Notes: a model not told the origin generated them from the letters alone. DNA of 64,000 nt from Chitinophaga sp. sic0106 (GCF_019219075.1 NZ_JAHUWJ010000024.1:1-64000), one strand, 5' to 3'. Shown: positions 33,543-42,875, counted from the stretch's first letter. Translations and numbers: made by a program.

Positions 33543-35936
33543 ATGAGAAAATTAGTTCTGTCATTAACCCTGTTGATGTCGTTCAGGGGGTATGCACAAG
33601 ATGCACTAAAGTACCAAACGCCAGCCCAGAGCATTCTGGACCTGGCTATGGCCGCACCTTCGCCATCAGTAGATTTCAACGGGAAAGGAGAGGTGATGCT
33701 GGTGCTGGAAAAATCCAGCTATCCCACCATCGAAGAACTGTCGCAGCCGGAGTACCGACTCGCAGGCTCCCGCATCAATCCAGCCAACTTTGGGCCTAGC
33801 CGCGCGCCTTACTTCACCGCTATTAAGATCAAAAACCTGGTAGCCAAAAAAGAATACGCCGTTACAGGATTGCCGGCAGACGCCCGTATTGGAGCTATTT
33901 CGTGGTCGCCGTCACAAAAAAGTATAGCCTTTACCGTTAGTGATAACAACAGCATCACCCTCTGGGTAGCTGATGTAGCTACCGGTGCTGCCAAACAGGT
34001 GACCAAACGTAAACTCAACCTCACGGATGGCAACGGCTTCACCTGGCTGGACGATAACCGCTTCATCGTATTTGCCGTGCCACAAAATATTGGTAACCCT
34101 CCTGTGAAGCCCCTGGCTCCGGAAGGCCCTACCACCCAGCAAACCAGCGGTAAAGCAGCTCCTGCAGCTACTTACCAGGATATGCTGAAAAATCCTTTCG
34201 ATGAGTTACTGTATGATTACTACTTCCAGTCGGAACTGGTAATCGTGGATGGCGCCAGCGAAACCCCGATCAGCAAACCGGGTATTTTCATGGCTGCTTC
34301 ACCATCTCCCGATAAACAATATTTACTGGTAGCAGAACAACACCGCCCGTACAGCTACCTCGTAGGGTCAGATAGGTTCCCAACAGTAACGTCTATACGT
34401 AAAATCACCGGGGAAGAAGTGAAGGTATTGTCCGACAAGCCATTGGACGAAGTACGCCCTAAAGGCTTCGATGCCACCTCCAACTATCCACGCCGTTTCA
34501 CCTGGAGAGCGGACGCTCCGGCTACCATCACCTGGATCAAAGCCCTGGATGGTGGTGATCCTAAGAAGGACGTGCCTTTCCGTGATGAGCTGAAAAGCCT
34601 GGCCGCACCATTTACCGGCGAAGCCGTAACACTGGCGCAAACACCGGAAAGACTCTATGGCGTTACCTGGGGCAACAGCCAGCTGGCCCTGATTTCGGAA
34701 GCCAATTCCTCCAAACAGCGGATAAAAGTAAGCACTATCGATCCATCCCATCCGGGACAGGCGCCAGTGCTGCTGATCGACAGATCCGAAAACGATCGCT
34801 ATAACGATCCGGGTACGCCGATCACTACCAAAAATGAATTCAACCGCTCGGTGGTATACGTTTCACCAGCAGGCGATCTCCTGATGAACGCACCAGGGGC
34901 CTCTCCGGAAGGCGACCGCCCATTCCTGGCTACTTTCAACCTGAAAACAAAGAAGCAGAACATCCTCTGGCACTCTAAAGCTCCTTATTATGAGCAGGTG
35001 GCCAGCGTGATTGATCCTGCCCGTTTACTGGTAGTTACTGCCCGTGAGTCGGTTACATCTCCCATAAACTACTACGCACAGGACCTGAAGAAAAAAACAT
35101 CGACGCAGTTAACTGCTTTCCCACACCCACAGCCACAAATGGAAGGGGTACAGAAGCAGCTGCTGAAATACAAACGTAAAGACGGCGTAGACCTCACCGC
35201 TATGCTGTACCTGCCTAAGGGCTACGATCCTGCAAAAGATGGCCGCCTGCCAGTACTGATGTGGGCCTATCCGCGTGAATACAAATCCGCCAGCGATGCT
35301 GCACAGGTACGCGGCTCCGAATACCGCTTCACCCGCGTAAACTACGGTTCCGCGATTTTCTGGGTAACCCGCGGATTTGCGGTAATGGACGCCACTGAAA
35401 TGCCTATTGTGGGTGAAGGAGATAAAGAGCCAAACGATAACTTTATTGACCAGGTAGTCATGAACGCGGAAGCGGCGGTAAACAAAATCAGCGATATGGG
35501 CATCGGTGATAAAAACCGCATCGCAGTGGGCGGACACTCCTACGGCGCCTTTATGACCGCTAACCTGCTCGCACATACGAACCTGTTTAAGGCTGGTATT
35601 GCCCGCAGCGGCGCGTATAACCGTACCCTCACTCCATTTGGTTTCCAGAACGAGCAACGCTCTTACTGGCAGGCACCTGATGTGTATTATAAAATGTCGC
35701 CTTTCTCATATGCCGATAAGCTGAAAACGCCTATCCTGCTGATTCACGGGGAGGCAGATAATAACTCCGGTACTTTTCCTATCCAGAGTGAGCGCCTCTA
35801 CAATGCCCTGAAAGGCAACGGCGGTACCGCCCGCCTGGTATTTTTACCACAGGAAAGCCATGGGTATGCTGCTAAGGAAAGCATCCTGCATATGCTATGG
35901 GAAATGGATGAGTGGCTGACTAAGTACGTAAAATAA
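33543..35936 (+). CDS. S9 family serine peptidase (prolyl oligopeptidase / glutamyl peptidase type)
   Basis: The 797-residue exported protein has a signal peptide (1-19, ending RGYAQ), an N-terminal beta-propeller (about 60-540) and an alpha/beta-hydrolase domain (about 550-797). The nucleophile is Ser666 in GGHSYGAF, with Asp739 in GEADNNSG and His773 in ESHGY completing the triad. It would cleave short peptides in the periplasm, with the propeller limiting substrate size. It is a single-gene unit with a strong terminator. It lacks the dipeptidyl-peptidase IV Glu motif, so an oligo- or glutamyl-peptidase role is more likely. Confidence 0.92.
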   Translation: MRKLVLSLTLLMSFRGYAQDALKYQTPAQSILDLAMAAPSPSVDFNGKGEVMLVLEKSSYPTIEELSQPEYRLAGSRINPANFGPSRAPYFTAIKIKNLVAKKEYAVTGLPADARIGAISWSPSQKSIAFTVSDNNSITLWVADVATGAAKQVTKRKLNLTDGNGFTWLDDNRFIVFAVPQNIGNPPVKPLAPEGPTTQQTSGKAAPAATYQDMLKNPFDELLYDYYFQSELVIVDGASETPISKPGIFMAASPSPDKQYLLVAEQHRPYSYLVGSDRFPTVTSIRKITGEEVKVLSDKPLDEVRPKGFDATSNYPRRFTWRADAPATITWIKALDGGDPKKDVPFRDELKSLAAPFTGEAVTLAQTPERLYGVTWGNSQLALISEANSSKQRIKVSTIDPSHPGQAPVLLIDRSENDRYNDPGTPITTKNEFNRSVVYVSPAGDLLMNAPGASPEGDRPFLATFNLKTKKQNILWHSKAPYYEQVASVIDPARLLVVTARESVTSPINYYAQDLKKKTSTQLTAFPHPQPQMEGVQKQLLKYKRKDGVDLTAMLYLPKGYDPAKDGRLPVLMWAYPREYKSASDAAQVRGSEYRFTRVNYGSAIFWVTRGFAVMDATEMPIVGEGDKEPNDNFIDQVVMNAEAAVNKISDMGIGDKNRIAVGGHSYGAFMTANLLAHTNLFKAGIARSGAYNRTLTPFGFQNEQRSYWQAPDVYYKMSPFSYADKLKTPILLIHGEADNNSGTFPIQSERLYNALKGNGGTARLVFLPQESHGYAAKESILHMLWEMDEWLTKYVK

Positions 35937-35963
35937 AATACTGAAGTATAAAACCACTGTAGT

Positions 35964-35994
35964 GCATCCCCGCAGGTATAGCCTGCGGGGATGC
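35964..35994 (+). terminator. Terminator of the S9 peptidase gene
   Basis: GCATCCCCGCAGG and CCTGCGGGGATGC form a perfect 13-bp stem around TATAG, followed by TTATTT. Confidence 0.92.
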
Positions 35995-36076
35995 TTATTT
36001 AACCCCAAATCTCCTCAATAGGTAAAAAATACCATTAAACCTCCTTATATAACAATAGTGTTAACCCTTCCGGCAG

Positions 36077-36084
36077 TACCTTTG
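36077..36084 (+). promoter_or_regulatory. -7 promoter element of the AraC gene
   Basis: TACCTTTG fits TAnnTTTG and ends 7 nt before the ATG at 36092, so the mRNA would be nearly leaderless. Confidence 0.65.
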
Positions 36085-36091
36085 TAACATC

Positions 36092-36970
36092 ATGGCAAAG
36101 GCTAATATCCCTACATACGATATCTGTTCCCTGGTAATGGGAAAGCCCACACAGGAAGATGTTGTAGTAGCCAGGTTCCCGGAATACCTGGCCACCCATA
36201 GTGATATTCATTTCCCGCACCGTCATTCATTTTATCATCTGGCATTTTTTACCAGTGGCAGCGGCACCCATACGATCGATTTCGAGCGTTTTCCGGTGAA
36301 GCCGGGCCAGCTGTACTTTATGGTGCCGGGTCAGGTGCATGGCTGGTATTTTGAAGGCAAGACAAATGGTTATGTGATCAATGTATCTGCCGGCTTTTTC
36401 AATGTTTTTCTGAAGGATGCGGACTATATCGAACGTTTTCCTTTTCTGAGCGGGGTAGCCGCCGAAGGCGTAGTGGAGTTAACAGCAACGGCATTAAAAG
36501 AAGTGCAGCGCATTTTCGAAGAAATGCTGCAGGAAGTGGCTACAGAGCAACCTTTTAATATGGATATGCTGCGACTGCTGATGCTGGAACTCTTTATCCG
36601 CGTGGGCAGAAGCACCCAGCAGGGCGCTATCAGGCAGGATATGCTGCATAACAATCTGTTGCTTCGCAATTTCCGAAAGCTGGTTGAGCAACATTATATG
36701 CAACTCCGGCTGCCAAAGGATTACGCCGCCATGTTGTATGTAACACCCAATTACCTGAATGCTTTTTGCCAGCATATGCTTGGCAAATCAGCAGGGGAGG
36801 TGATTCGCGATCGTGTACTGCTGGAAGCGAAGCGACTGCTGGTAAACGCAGATACTAATATCTCTGCAATAGCCTACCAGCTCAACTTTGCAGATAACTC
36901 GTACTTCACGAAGTTTTTCCGGAAGTATGCAGGTGTTACCCCGGAAGAGTTTAGAAAAAATATTGTTTGA
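36092..36970 (+). CDS. AraC family transcriptional regulator with cupin sensor domain
   Basis: The 292-residue protein has an N-terminal cupin (about 40-120, IHFPHRHSFYHLAFF and PGQLYFMVPGQVHGW) and two C-terminal HTH motifs (about 195-290). These include MLYVTPNYLNAFCQHMLGKS and ISAIAYQLNFADNSYFTKFF, and the family ending GVTPEEFRKNI. It presumably activates genes in response to a small ligand. No obvious target is adjacent except the DUF983 gene 16 bp downstream, which may be co-transcribed. The sequence gives no ligand. Confidence 0.92.
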   Translation: MAKANIPTYDICSLVMGKPTQEDVVVARFPEYLATHSDIHFPHRHSFYHLAFFTSGSGTHTIDFERFPVKPGQLYFMVPGQVHGWYFEGKTNGYVINVSAGFFNVFLKDADYIERFPFLSGVAAEGVVELTATALKEVQRIFEEMLQEVATEQPFNMDMLRLLMLELFIRVGRSTQQGAIRQDMLHNNLLLRNFRKLVEQHYMQLRLPKDYAAMLYVTPNYLNAFCQHMLGKSAGEVIRDRVLLEAKRLLVNADTNISAIAYQLNFADNSYFTKFFRKYAGVTPEEFRKNIV

Positions 36971-36986
36971 TAAAATACTAAAAGCC

Positions 36987-37448
36987 ATGTGTGCAGATAA
37001 AACTCACGACAAAAAGCCGAATCTCCTTCTTTCCCTGCTTGGTAATAAATGTGCGCGTTGCCGCCGTGGAAGCATCTACTCCAGTGCTAATCCCTACGAT
37101 TTAAAGCACTGCATGGATATGCCGGATGAATGCCCGGTATGCGGTCAGAAGGTAGAAGTAGAGGTAGGATTTTATTACGGAACAGGCTATGTTAGTTACG
37201 CGTTGTCCATTGCTATTTGTGTGGCGAGTTTGATTGCATGGTGGCTGTTCATAGGTTTCTCCATATACGATAACCGGATATTCTGGTGGTTAGGCTTCAA
37301 TGGCTTGCTGCTGCTGATTTTACAGCCTCTGATTATGCGCTTGAGTCGCACCGTATGGATGGCCTTTTTTGTGTATTATGACGACAACTGGCGGGAACGG
37401 CCGCAGGCCACCGGAAGGGAGCATTCCAGTCAACTTAAAAATGCCTAG
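36987..37448 (+). CDS. DUF983 family membrane protein
   Basis: The 153-residue protein has an N-terminal zinc-ribbon-like part with two CxxC pairs, KCARCRRGS and CPVCGQKVE (about 23-55), and a characteristic VEVGFYYGTGYVSYALS. Two membrane helices follow (about 68-90 and 97-118). DUF983 proteins are common in Bacteroidota and Alphaproteobacteria but have no firm function. I start at the ATG at 36987; the longer frame would overlap the AraC gene. It ends before a strong bidirectional terminator. Confidence 0.88.
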   Translation: MCADKTHDKKPNLLLSLLGNKCARCRRGSIYSSANPYDLKHCMDMPDECPVCGQKVEVEVGFYYGTGYVSYALSIAICVASLIAWWLFIGFSIYDNRIFWWLGFNGLLLLILQPLIMRLSRTVWMAFFVYYDDNWRERPQATGREHSSQLKNA

Positions 37449-37462
37449 AATCAAATAACGAA

Positions 37463-37497
37463 AAAAGCCGGAAAGGAATAATCCTGTTCCGGCTTTT
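37463..37497. terminator. Bidirectional terminator after DUF983
   Basis: AAAAGCCGGAA and TTCCGGCTTTT form an 11-bp stem with an inner AGGA/TCCT. It lies between convergent genes (DUF983 and the small basic protein). Confidence 0.92.
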
Positions 37498-37533
37498 ATA
37501 TTTCGACTAAAACTGGCTGTGGTTAGTGAGCAC

Positions 37534-37839
37534 CTATTTATCTTTCTTATTGTGTATCTGATTTGATTTCAGGTATACTTTTTTACCTTTTTCGTCCACG
37601 ATGTATTTCCTGTCTTTTTTGTCGATGTAAACTACTTCTCCGTTCGGTCCTTCTTTTCCTTTATAGGTTTTATCGGTGATGGTGGAAGCGCCTTTTACAG
37701 CGATGGAAGCAGTCTTATTTCCTACTTTTTTTGCGGTGCTGTCGATGCCTTGTGCAAATACACGTTGTCCTATCAATGAAGCCACCACTCCTACGGAGGC
37801 AGCGAATATCAGCATGGATAAATTTTTTGGAGCTTTCAT
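37534..37839 (-). CDS. Small exported basic protein, PBCV-adaptor-like C-terminus
   Basis: The 101-residue protein has a signal peptide (1-29, ending RVFAQ), a short linker and a very Lys-rich C-terminal part (about 60-101). The segment VVYIDKKDRKYIVDEKGKKV resembles the PBCV-specific basic adaptor repeat seen in other small Bacteroidota proteins. No enzymatic motif is present. Probably a small periplasmic or surface protein. The ATG at 37839 is supported by the signal peptide. Confidence 0.6.
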   Translation of the reverse strand: MKAPKNLSMLIFAASVGVVASLIGQRVFAQGIDSTAKKVGNKTASIAVKGASTITDKTYKGKEGPNGEVVYIDKKDRKYIVDEKGKKVYLKSNQIHNKKDK

Positions 37840-38026
37840 TTTAATATGGTTTTTGTTAAACTAATTTGTTGTACTAGATAGTTTCAACAAGTATGCCAGT
37901 TCAGTGCATGGGTTGTTAATGAAAGTATTATGTATTGTTAAATGTTTTTATGTAGATATTTAAGGCGACTGTATTGTACTTGCACTGAAATTTTCGTATA
38001 TTCCTGATAGATATTCTCTCTTACCT

Positions 38027-38626
38027 ATGGCGCGTGAAGGTCTGTACCTGTCTATTCCCTCTCCCTGTGATCAAAACTGGGACGAAATGGTTACCGCACA
38101 AGATGGCAGGCATTGTAACAACTGCCGCAAAACTGTTATCGATTTCACCCAGTATTCCGATGAGCAGATAATAACCTTTCTCAAAGGCCACAAAGGTGCT
38201 TTGTGCGGGCATGTGCATGCCGGTCAGTTAAACAGGAATTTGTTGCCGATGGTGCCGCAGCAGCGGCTGGTGCCGGTGATGTTGTTAACGGCAGGAATGT
38301 TGGTGGTGACGAATACAGCGGATGCGCAGGTAAACGCTACACGCCAGAATACTAAGGTTGTGTGCGAAAGTACAAAAGACTTCGTTCGTATCAAGGATCA
38401 GGTTTGCAAGGCAGAGCGTGCTGATAGCATTCAACCATGCGTTGTTAGTCTGCAGGAAATTAATGTGGTGGCGTATAAAACAGTCAGAAAAACACTTACT
38501 ACCGGAGTCATTGTTGCGGTTGGAGTTGAAAAAATTGTGAGAAGTACCCCTGCAACCATCACTATATTCAGCTGGGATACGCATATACCGGTTCCTAAAT
38601 TACCTTCGTGGCTTCGTAAGCGTTAG
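38027..38626 (+). CDS. Hypothetical protein with N-terminal Cys-rich domain and one membrane helix
   Basis: The 199-residue protein has the N-terminal pattern CDQNWDEM, GRHCNNCRKTVIDFT and CGHVHAGQLNR (about 14-70). This four-cysteine, zinc-finger-like module is often seen ahead of larger carboxypeptidase-regulatory-domain proteins in this phylum. A membrane helix (about 82-100) and a C-terminal part ending in hydrophobic VGVEKIVRSTP follow. Here the usual large outer domain is absent, so it is a short version or a remnant. It overlaps the convergent SMI1 gene by 4 bp. Function unknown. Confidence 0.6.
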   Translation: MAREGLYLSIPSPCDQNWDEMVTAQDGRHCNNCRKTVIDFTQYSDEQIITFLKGHKGALCGHVHAGQLNRNLLPMVPQQRLVPVMLLTAGMLVVTNTADAQVNATRQNTKVVCESTKDFVRIKDQVCKAERADSIQPCVVSLQEINVVAYKTVRKTLTTGVIVAVGVEKIVRSTPATITIFSWDTHIPVPKLPSWLRKR

Positions 38627-39210
38627 TCTTTAAAATGATACCTGCTATCCTTCCGCACTATTCCCCATCTTTTAGCATAGATATATTCTCCTCTGTCCAG
38701 GGCATCCAGATAGTTACTCAGCCATATATCAAAGGAGGGCGCTATCATCTCCCTGTGGGCATCATCATGCCAGAGGGTGATCACCTGTCCGGCCCTGCCT
38801 CCGGGGGCGGGATCAAAGTCCAGGCATAGGTGGTTGCCCAGACCATCATAAGTGAATGGTATCCAGCGGGGATTCCACCAATCGTCTTTAATGCCGCTGT
38901 CCGGCTCGGACAACAGGCGATCGCCGTTATGGAGGAAAGCGCCGTTATCCAGCAGTTCCTGCCAGGTGGTCCATTCGTCCAGGATATCCTGGACTGATAG
39001 TAGCTTGTCCCCGTTTACGAGGCCGGCTTTGGATACCATCTGACCGTCATGAACACTGTAAAAGTGCTTGAATGAGTTGGGTAACAGGACTCCGGTAGCG
39101 GATTCCAGCTCGGCAATATCGTTGAGAGATACACCAGGGTTAAGGATACTAAGCATTTTGGGGGCGTGTTCACGCATCCATAACTCCCATCTGTTCCAAT
39201 ATTGTTCCAT
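38623..39210 (-). CDS. SMI1/KNR4 family protein
   Basis: The 195-residue cytoplasmic protein has the SMI1/KNR4 fold: AELESATGVLLPNSFKHFYS near residue 35, then PFTYDGLGNHLCLDFDPAPG (about 118-137), the family core. Tryptophans (WTTWQELL, WWNPRWIP) are also typical. In bacteria such proteins often act as immunity proteins against contact-dependent toxins, but single orphan copies are common and may serve elsewhere. No toxin gene is adjacent. It is convergent with the Cys-rich protein gene. Confidence 0.85.
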   Translation of the reverse strand: MEQYWNRWELWMREHAPKMLSILNPGVSLNDIAELESATGVLLPNSFKHFYSVHDGQMVSKAGLVNGDKLLSVQDILDEWTTWQELLDNGAFLHNGDRLLSEPDSGIKDDWWNPRWIPFTYDGLGNHLCLDFDPAPGGRAGQVITLWHDDAHREMIAPSFDIWLSNYLDALDRGEYIYAKRWGIVRKDSRYHFKD

Positions 39211-39364
39211 TTTGACAGGGGGTTTGTAGTACCTATAAAGATGTGAAAAAAAGCTGAAAGTTTATATGTTAACTTTCTTCTTTTGCTGCCGTTTTTGTAA
39301 CTATTTAATCAATACTTTTGTATTATAATCAACACTGAAATTATTCAACAGTAAATAGCGTATT

Positions 39365-39646
39365 ATGGCACAGCTACCTAAATTCCTGATCGCAGACGAC
39401 CCAGTAACAGATCCTGAGAACGAGTATATTTTCCATACGCAGTCTCCGCGCTTCTTCGCAAAACGCGTAGAAGAAGATGAGGAAACCGCTTATATCGACA
39501 TCGTTCACGAAATCGACAACGTTGAAGAGTTCTTCAAAAATGCTCCTGAAAAGAAAATTGAACTGCTGGAGCAGCTGGAAGACTGGTACTATTCCTACAT
39601 GGAATGGTTAGAAGACGATGGCGAAGAGGAAGAAGACGAAGAATAA
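39365..39646 (+). CDS. Conserved small acidic protein of unknown function
   Basis: The 93-residue protein is strongly acidic, with the tail DDGEEEEDEE, and mixes conserved aromatic and basic residues (FHTQSPRFFAKRVEED, LEDWYYSYMEWLED). No known domain is recognised. A start ATG, an AT-rich upstream region and a strong terminator 17 bp after the stop support a real single-gene unit. Its charge suggests a protein-binding or chaperone-like role, which is only a guess. Confidence 0.6.
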   Translation: MAQLPKFLIADDPVTDPENEYIFHTQSPRFFAKRVEEDEETAYIDIVHEIDNVEEFFKNAPEKKIELLEQLEDWYYSYMEWLEDDGEEEEDEE

Positions 39647-39662
39647 ACCTGCTTCATACCGG

Positions 39663-39701
39663 AAAAGAGGGTGTATCAAAAGTATGATATACCCTCTTTT
39701 T
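39663..39701 (+). terminator. Terminator of the small acidic protein gene
   Basis: GAGGGTGTATCA pairs with TGATATACCCTC around AAAGTA and is followed by TTTTTATT. Confidence 0.92.
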
Positions 39702-39775
39702 ATTAAGGCACCTGATGGAAAGATTCCCTTTTATCTATTTCGTAGGGTCCCAAAGTTACTATTGATCAATGCCCA

Positions 39776-39820
39776 CCGCGCGCAGCGCGGAACCCACCCC
39801 ATGATACCGAAGGTGTCATG
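39776..39820. repeat. Two adjacent hairpins, REP-like
   Basis: CCGCGC/GCGCGG around GCA (39776-39790) and CATGATACC/GGTGTCATG around GAA (39800-39820). They sit in a 260-bp gap that otherwise shows no gene. They are not followed by T-tracts. Confidence 0.5.
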
Positions 39821-39906
39821 CCCCATCCAACAAAACTCCAACTCCGTTACTTTTCTTTTAAAAGAAAGCTTGCTATATTAGGTTATCAATTATAGCAGAA
39901 GGACTT

Positions 39907-40623
39907 ATGGCGATCTACAAATTCAGCGAAGATGGTATCAGGGATGTAAAAAGGCGGATCATCCGCCGTCAGGTGATTATTTTCGCCATACTGGTAGCTA
40001 TGCTGTCCTACTTTTACCTCTACAGGGATGAGGTACCCAACCGGATGGAAATGTATATCATATTCGGAGTACTGATTGTCTACTTCTCCTGGAGTAGTAT
40101 CCGCCGCATCAAGCTATCCATGGATATTTACAAAAGCTTTGAGATTGAAATCAACGACCTCCATATCATCCGCAGGCAGAAACATTCGCCAGACCTCACC
40201 CTGTCTGTATTTGAAATAGCACGCATGGCGGAAACCCGTAATGGTATTGTTATACGTGGTGAATCTGCCGATGCGGTGATGACCATCCCTGACGGACTGG
40301 ATAATTTCGAGGAGCTGGAAAAACAACTCGCTCACATCCGTACTTTCGATGAAACAGACGAAAAGGCTTTCCATGAACAGTTCTGGTGGCTGGGAATGAT
40401 ACTGATGCTGGGAGGTGCTGCTGGTTTTTATTTCAGCGATAACAAACTGATATTATCTATTTCCGGGTTGGCTCTCCTGGTTTTTCTGAATGTATTTGTC
40501 CGCCAGGCGTACAGAAACCGGCTCTTCACCGACGAGCGCCGGAAAAGAGCCAATTTCATGCTCTATCTCTTTTCATTTCTGATCCTGGCTTTTACTGTAT
40601 TGAAGGTGATCAGATACATCTGA
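39907..40623 (+). CDS. Four-helix membrane protein with an internal soluble domain
   Basis: The 238-residue protein has two helices near the N-terminus (about 22-42 and 50-66), a soluble beta-rich block (about 75-145, FEIEINDLHIIRRQKHSPDL) and two or three helices at the C-terminal end (about 157-235). The arrangement recalls bacterial PH-like (YcxB-type) membrane proteins, though I cannot confirm the domain. Function is unknown. Its stop directly abuts the stop of the convergent erythromycin-esterase-family gene (40623/40624). Confidence 0.6.
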   Translation: MAIYKFSEDGIRDVKRRIIRRQVIIFAILVAMLSYFYLYRDEVPNRMEMYIIFGVLIVYFSWSSIRRIKLSMDIYKSFEIEINDLHIIRRQKHSPDLTLSVFEIARMAETRNGIVIRGESADAVMTIPDGLDNFEELEKQLAHIRTFDETDEKAFHEQFWWLGMILMLGGAAGFYFSDNKLILSISGLALLVFLNVFVRQAYRNRLFTDERRKRANFMLYLFSFLILAFTVLKVIRYI

Positions 40624-41898
40624 TTACCTGATTACCGGGGTGGAGGTGCGGATAAAGAATACACCATCAAAGATCCTCGGCCATACTGCGGTGGCAGCCA
40701 TAAAGTCTCCTATACAACCCACCTGATTTTGCTGTAACACTTTGCCGGCATGCCTGTAATCCAACAGTGCTATCGGTTTATTGGTGTTGGCAAGGGCCGC
40801 CTCAATGCTGCCCGGCTGTGGAGCGGGAACACCCATTATTTTCAGGCTTCCGTAATCCATATATTTTCCTGCTGCACCGGAAAACCCTAACGCATATACG
40901 TTGTTGCCATAATGCTTTTTCAGCTTGGCACCCATGGGGATAAAGGTGTTGTAGAAGTCCTGCAGTCCGCCTTTTCCTTCGCTGTTGCCCATAGTATTGG
41001 CGATGTGTCCGTTATGTGCCCAAACGATGATTTTCTTTCCTGTAAATACCGTGTCTGCCAGCCAGATCAGGTTATCAGCCATTTGGAGGTCGCGGTAATT
41101 AATTTCGTTGCCTTTTGCCAGGCCCCAGTAGCGGATCGCCTGTGATTCGATACTGCATACCACCCGGTACCAGAATCCCTGGTCGTCCGGAAGGTGCGTC
41201 CTAACCTGATTGTTAACTGGCCTCAGCAGTGCTTTCAGGGAGTTTACTTCTTTGAAAAAGCGTTGCTGTGAAGCACTGTCTGGGCGGTAGTTTCTGTCTT
41301 TGAACAGCGTGGGGCAGATTGTCTCAAAGCGCTGCCAGTTACTATCCAGCACATTTTTATAATGGGTGCCCAGGAATTTTTCCATATCCGGCATCATTTC
41401 ACTGATTGCTTTCGCACCGCTGTGCTGACTTTCGAAGCCCGTTACAGTTAAGGGTTTTGGAGTTTTTAATTGTTGTTGAATATAGTCAAACAGCGGATAC
41501 ATTTGTTCGCTGGTAGCGTACATATAAAAGAGGTTGTTGGGTGCCTGTTCCATAATAGAGGCGCCGGCATTCACATTTTCCCAGATTTTATTTACATCGT
41601 AAAAACCACTTTCAAAGGCCAGCACTTCAAACCCCAGCTGTTCATGCAGGTATTGAATGATCCGTGTTTTAGCTAAAAACGTAGAGCCTTCACCGTGAGT
41701 CTGCTCACCCAGCATTACGATGCGACTATTACCTATGGCCTGTTTCAATGCTTTCAGGTCTTTGTAATCGGTGTCGCCGGGATCAATGCTGGTGATCGTG
41801 GCAGCATGTTTATCAACATATGTTTGGAGTGGTTGCTGTGCCTGCGTTTGCAGGAAGGGGATTACACAACATACTGCGATGACTAACTTTTTCATCAT
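40624..41898 (-). CDS. Erythromycin esterase family protein
   Basis: The 424-residue exported protein has a signal peptide (1-20) and the family motifs IVMLGEQTHGEGSTF (catalytic-region Glu/His), LAFESGFYDVNKIW and VWAHNGHIANTMG. EreA/B enzymes hydrolyse the macrolide lactone, but most genomic homologues have unknown esterase substrates, so resistance should not be assumed. I start at the first of two adjacent ATGs (41898); the frame continues further upstream but would lose the signal peptide. The divergent or regulatory partner could be the AraC gene just upstream on the same strand. Confidence 0.87.
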   Translation of the reverse strand: MMKKLVIAVCCVIPFLQTQAQQPLQTYVDKHAATITSIDPGDTDYKDLKALKQAIGNSRIVMLGEQTHGEGSTFLAKTRIIQYLHEQLGFEVLAFESGFYDVNKIWENVNAGASIMEQAPNNLFYMYATSEQMYPLFDYIQQQLKTPKPLTVTGFESQHSGAKAISEMMPDMEKFLGTHYKNVLDSNWQRFETICPTLFKDRNYRPDSASQQRFFKEVNSLKALLRPVNNQVRTHLPDDQGFWYRVVCSIESQAIRYWGLAKGNEINYRDLQMADNLIWLADTVFTGKKIIVWAHNGHIANTMGNSEGKGGLQDFYNTFIPMGAKLKKHYGNNVYALGFSGAAGKYMDYGSLKIMGVPAPQPGSIEAALANTNKPIALLDYRHAGKVLQQNQVGCIGDFMAATAVWPRIFDGVFFIRTSTPVIR

Positions 41899-41944
41899 AA
41901 GTGGATTTATACAGATGAGATGTCGGTTTACCGGGGCAGAAGTA

Positions 41945-42787
41945 CTATTGCTTATCTGCAATTTTGATTCGGAAGGTGGAGGGGCTCATTTGGTGGTGTT
42001 TTTGGAAGAATTTATTAAAATGGCTCATATCGCTGAATCCAAATTCATTGCTGATTTCTTTCAGAGAATAGGAACTGTGTTTGAGTCTGTTTTCGATGAG
42101 ATGCAGTTTGTACCGGGTAACGTATTCGCGTAACGTAACGCCGGTTTGTTCTTTGAAATATGCGCCCAGGTAGTGTTTGGAGTAGCCGAACCGTTCAGCT
42201 AGCTGTTCTGTCTGTATCTCTTCGGCTTCATGTATATGATCGTGGATATAGTTGAGCAGCTGGGTAATTTTTTCGCTGTGTTTCCCTGTAATAGTTTGAA
42301 TGGTGGGGGAGATGTTGGTTTGCACCATGGATAGCAGCGCTTGCATCAGGAGTCGCAGCGTATGGTTGTTTTCATTCTTATCATCCTGCCATTCGGCCAC
42401 TATCAGATGTATCAGCTGATCTATTCTTTCCTGAGCAGTTTGGGAGAGATGTAACCGATCCTGGTGAAAAGCCCGGAGTAAATTTTCGGTGACGCTGTTC
42501 CAGTGCTGTTGGGCTGTGGCGTCTCCGGCGCCGAGATAGGCATTGGTGAATTTCAGAAAAGTGAATGTAGTAGGGGTTGCTATCTCGAAGTGATGCGCGT
42601 CAGCGGGCCCCAGCAGGAATAACGCATAGCGGCTATACGGAACGGTGGTGCCTGACAGGGCATGCTTTCCTTCGCCTTGGTGTACGAATATCAGCTCAAA
42701 GTGGTTGTGGTTATGCACAGGATGCTCCCACACCTTGCCAGTGAAGTGCGATATGCGCAGGTATTCGTGCTGTATGTAACGTTTCAT
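41945..42787 (-). CDS. AraC family transcriptional regulator
   Basis: The 280-residue protein has a cupin sensor (about 15-95, HPVHNHNHFELIFVHQGEGK) and a C-terminal AraC DNA-binding pair of HTHs (about 180-275). Motifs there include LAERFGYSKHYLGAYFKEQT and ISNEFGFSDMSHFNKFFQKH, then MSPSTFRIKI. The start is the ATG at 42787, since the upstream extension is antisense to the SDR promoter region. It is divergent from the reductase gene at 42876 with 88 bp between them, a common arrangement for an AraC regulator and its target. Confidence 0.92.
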   Translation of the reverse strand: MKRYIQHEYLRISHFTGKVWEHPVHNHNHFELIFVHQGEGKHALSGTTVPYSRYALFLLGPADAHHFEIATPTTFTFLKFTNAYLGAGDATAQQHWNSVTENLLRAFHQDRLHLSQTAQERIDQLIHLIVAEWQDDKNENNHTLRLLMQALLSMVQTNISPTIQTITGKHSEKITQLLNYIHDHIHEAEEIQTEQLAERFGYSKHYLGAYFKEQTGVTLREYVTRYKLHLIENRLKHSSYSLKEISNEFGFSDMSHFNKFFQKHHQMSPSTFRIKIADKQ

Positions 42788-42875
42788 TCCCGGAAAAATA
42801 CAAATTATCCCTACTAAAGTACAACAGATACCCCTATTGCCCAACGGATCTTTGTGGTACAAACAAGCAAAGCAT

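Noticed and set aside
40624..41898. Calling the erythromycin-esterase-family gene a resistance gene
   Set aside because: Family motifs alone do not show macrolide hydrolysis, and most chromosomal members have unknown substrates.
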